Source: an uncultured Oxalobacteraceae bacterium (GTDB lineage: Bacteria > Pseudomonadota > Gammaproteobacteria > Burkholderiales > Burkholderiaceae). From it: DNA of 7,618 nt. Both the position numbers and the translations under genes were made by a program. Below, one piece after another: positions 5,927 through 7,618 of this stretch. The notes beneath the pieces were generated by a model. The model worked only from the letters and a program-made list of their open reading frames with translations, was not told where the DNA came from and did not search any database. Numbering within the stretch: the stretch's first letter is position 1; each line of letters begins with the position of its first letter. The stretch lies in assembly GCA_946480015.1 (NCBI GenBank), contig CAMLIL010000156.1, positions 1-7,618 of the forward strand. Reading direction: 5' to 3'.

Positions 5927-6481
5927 TCACATCGACGCCGCCGAGCGAGCCGCCTGGTCGTAGAGCCCGGACAGCACACGCAGGAACCGCGCCAGTTCGC
6001 TCAGTTCGAAGCTCTCGGTGCCATCCCCGCTCAAGCCCGAAACCAGGACCTGCTCCCTGATTTCGAAATACTTCTTGCATACTTCCTGTCCCGCCTCGTT
6101 GGTGGCGTACAGCACTTCCTTGCCGCGCTTTTCGGTCTGCACCAGACCCAGCGATTGCAACTTCTTGAGCGAGTAATTGACGATGTGGGTGTCTTCAATG
6201 TTGAGAATGAAGGCAATGTCCGACAATTTCTTCTCACGCGCCCGGTGATTGATGTGATGCAGCACCAGCACATCGATGATCGCCATGTCCTTCATGCCGG
6301 ACGCGGCCATGCAGCGCACGGCCCAGCGGTTGAAGGCGTTGCTGGCGATGATCAGGCCGAATTCGAATTCGCTCAATTCGGCGCTGCGGCCAGAGGCCAG
6401 GTGGGAAGACGAGACGATCGGGGTCTTCGCCGGCGCGGCCGGGGCAGGGGGCACAGCGCTGTTGTTCTTTTGTGTTGGCAT
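5927..6481 (-). CDS. MarR-like winged-helix transcriptional regulator
   Basis: The 184-residue protein has a Pro/Ala-rich N-terminal extension (1-35), a helical dimerisation segment (about 37-65), and a winged helix-turn-helix at about 84-138: KKLSDIAFILNIEDTHIVNY, then SLKKLQSLGLVQTEKRGKEV, and the wing VLYATNEAGQEVCKKY. A C-terminal helix (158-180) follows. This layout resembles the predicted MarR-type regulators of COG5631. GGAG is positioned 7 nt before the ATG. It is the last gene of the LivF-type/UPF0317 run, 34 nt after the hydro-lyase stop, so it probably regulates that unit in response to its substrate. The ligand and operator are unknown. Confidence 0.85.
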   Translation of the reverse strand: MPTQKNNSAVPPAPAAPAKTPIVSSSHLASGRSAELSEFEFGLIIASNAFNRWAVRCMAASGMKDMAIIDVLVLHHINHRAREKKLSDIAFILNIEDTHIVNYSLKKLQSLGLVQTEKRGKEVLYATNEAGQEVCKKYFEIREQVLVSGLSGDGTESFELSELARFLRVLSGLYDQAARSAASM

Positions 6482-6515
6482 TGCAAAACTCCGGAATGGG
6501 AACTGGTCATGGCAT

Positions 6516-7298
6516 TCATCCGACGGTGAAATCGGTCACCAGCATCTTACCCGGAGAATGGGTAATGCAGAATGGAATTTGGCTCAGCTGTGCGGCATAT
6601 TGCGGCGTCACGCCGCAGGCCCAGAACACCGGCAGTTCGTCGTCGGCCAGCGCGATGGGATCGCCGAAATCGGGCCGGCCGAGGTCGGCGATGCCGATCG
6701 CTTCCGGATGGCCGATGTGCACCGGCGCGCCATGCACATGCGGGAAGCGCGCCGAAATGGTGACGGCGGCGGCGATGTCGGCGGCGCGGATCGGGCGCAT
6801 GCTCACCACCATATTGCTGCGGAAAACCCCGGCGTCGGCGCAGGCGATGTTGGTTTTGTACATCGCCACATTGCGGCGCTGCTCGACATGGCGCAGCGCG
6901 ATGCCGGCGTCGAGCAGGGCCTGCTCGAAGGAAAAGCTGCAGCCGAGCAGGAAGCTGACCAGGTCCTCGCGCCACAGCGCGCCGATCTGGTCCGGCTGCG
7001 CCACCAGCTGGCCATGCTCGTACACGCAGTAGCCGGGCAAGTCGGTGCGCAGGTCGGCGCCGCTCGCGCAGCGCGGTTCCACGCTGCCGGCGTCGAGCAC
7101 CTCGACCAGCGGGCAGGGCTTGGGATTGCGCTGGCAGAACAGCAGGAAATCGTAGGCGAACTGGCGCGGCACGATCATCAGGTTGGCCTGCACGTGGCCG
7201 TGCGCCAGCCCGGCGGTGGAGCTGCGCAGGGCCCCGCTGCGGCACAGGGCGCGCACCTGCGCCGGCGCGAGGGTGGGCAGCATGGCTGGGCTCGTCAT
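6516..7298 (-). CDS. UPF0317/DUF1445 putative hydro-lyase (D-glutamate cyclase-like family)
   Basis: The 260-residue protein matches the UPF0317 family along its whole length. Seen are TAGLAHGHVQANLMIVP (28-44), NPKPCPLVEV (58-67), DLVSFLLGCSFSFEQAL (112-128), NVAMYKTNIAC (143-153), FPHVHGAPVHIG (185-196), PVFWACGVTPQ (223-233) and PGKMLVTDF (249-257). The family is annotated as putative hydro-lyase and is related to the D-glutamate cyclase domain. It is cytosolic, and the true substrate of most members is unknown. The ATG overlaps the stop of the upstream ABC ATPase gene as ATGA, indicating translational coupling and a shared pathway with the transporter. The MarR-like regulator follows after 34 nt. 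No signal peptide or truncation is seen. Confidence 0.92.
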   Translation of the reverse strand: MTSPAMLPTLAPAQVRALCRSGALRSSTAGLAHGHVQANLMIVPRQFAYDFLLFCQRNPKPCPLVEVLDAGSVEPRCASGADLRTDLPGYCVYEHGQLVAQPDQIGALWREDLVSFLLGCSFSFEQALLDAGIALRHVEQRRNVAMYKTNIACADAGVFRSNMVVSMRPIRAADIAAAVTISARFPHVHGAPVHIGHPEAIGIADLGRPDFGDPIALADDELPVFWACGVTPQYAAQLSQIPFCITHSPGKMLVTDFTVG

Positions 7299-7618
7299 AC
7301 GCCCAGGTACGCCTTCTTGACATCGTCGTTGTCGAGCAGGTCGCGGCCGGCGCCTTCGAGCACGATGCGGCCGGTCTGGATCACATAGCCGTGGTGGGCG
7401 ATCGCCAGCGCCTTGTGCAGGTTCTGTTCGACCAGCAGCACCGACATGCCTTCCTCGTTGATCAGCTGGATCGTGTCGAGCACCTTGGTGACAAAGCGCG
7501 GCGCGATGCCCCAGGAAGGCTCGTCGAGCAGCAGCATGGTCGGCTTGGCCATCAGGCCGCGGCCGATGGCCAGCATCTGCTGTTCGCCGCCGCTCATGGT
7601 GCCGGCCAGCTGGCCGCG
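7295..7618 (-). CDS. Branched-chain amino acid-type ABC transporter ATP-binding protein, LivF-like (C-terminal part)
   Basis: The last 107 residues of an ABC ATPase are present; the N-terminus with Walker A lies beyond the right edge. Visible are the signature motif (MSGGEQQMLAIGRGL, 8-22), Walker B and D-loop (MLLLDEPSWGIAP, 28-40) and the switch region LLVEQN (61-66) with Gln instead of His, as is usual in LivF. The end KKAYLGV is also typical of LivF/UrtE proteins. The subunit drives import of branched-chain amino acids or related compounds together with LivG, LivH, LivM and a binding protein, presumably encoded to the right. UrtE (urea) is the main alternative. The Trp in DEPSWGIAP replaces the commoner Leu. 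Its stop overlaps the hydro-lyase start, so a small organic acid or amino acid may be the cargo. Confidence 0.92.
   Translation of the reverse strand, partial: RGQLAGTMSGGEQQMLAIGRGLMAKPTMLLLDEPSWGIAPRFVTKVLDTIQLINEEGMSVLLVEQNLHKALAIAHHGYVIQTGRIVLEGAGRDLLDNDDVKKAYLGV

Noticed and set aside
1..7618. CRISPR array, tRNA/rRNA genes, insertion-sequence ends or phage attachment sites.
   Set aside because: No regularly spaced repeats, RNA-gene signatures, transposase motifs or target-site duplications were found on reading both strands.

Overview
The window reads as a GC-rich betaproteobacterium, most likely Oxalobacteraceae (Massilia/Duganella/Janthinobacterium type). The grounds are the Burkholderiales-type porin ending in Phe, the methyl-accepting chemotaxis protein (MCP), strong G/C preference at third codon positions, and the UPF0317 and branched-chain ABC transporter genes. 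The genus is an inference from protein style only.

Left third (1-2985). This is an accessory-looking block that resembles a type III secretion (Hrp) effector locus. Two paralogous, Pro/Ala-rich, probably disordered small proteins lie in tandem on the minus strand (1-385, running off the edge, and 700-1122). They share a gapless 392-bp duplication that includes their promoters. Divergent from them, on the plus strand, is a gene for a SET-domain (lysine methyltransferase fold) protein (1388-2287). The promoter of the second paralog has a perfect TTCGC-N15-TTCGC element followed after 31 nt by TACACT. This is the published architecture of the PIP box/hrpII box bound by HrpX/HrpB. The first paralog has the same element with one substitution. 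The SET gene has a TTCGC pair with one extra spacer base and again a -10-like hexamer 31 nt downstream. Tail to tail with the SET gene is an OmpR-family response regulator with a degenerate receiver domain, the architecture of HrpG, which acts above HrpX/HrpB. My inference is a small island of candidate type III effectors beside a possible regulator of the same regulon. No secretion-apparatus gene is in the window.

Middle (3045-5850). A general outer-membrane porin lies downstream of an MCP, both on the minus strand, separated by an intergenic stretch with an inverted repeat. These look like ordinary housekeeping or accessory genes.

Right (5927-7618). A minus-strand operon, read from right to left, holds the C-terminal part of a LivF-type ABC ATPase, a UPF0317/DUF1445 putative hydro-lyase coupled to it by an ATGA overlap, and, 34 nt further on, a MarR-like winged-helix regulator. 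This suggests uptake of an amino-acid-like compound, its conversion, and local regulation.

No tRNA, rRNA, CRISPR array or insertion sequence was recognised. The main gap without a firm gene is 386-699, which holds the promoter of the first paralog and a possible gene remnant. The divergent intergenic region 1123-1387 holds the two back-to-back promoters.
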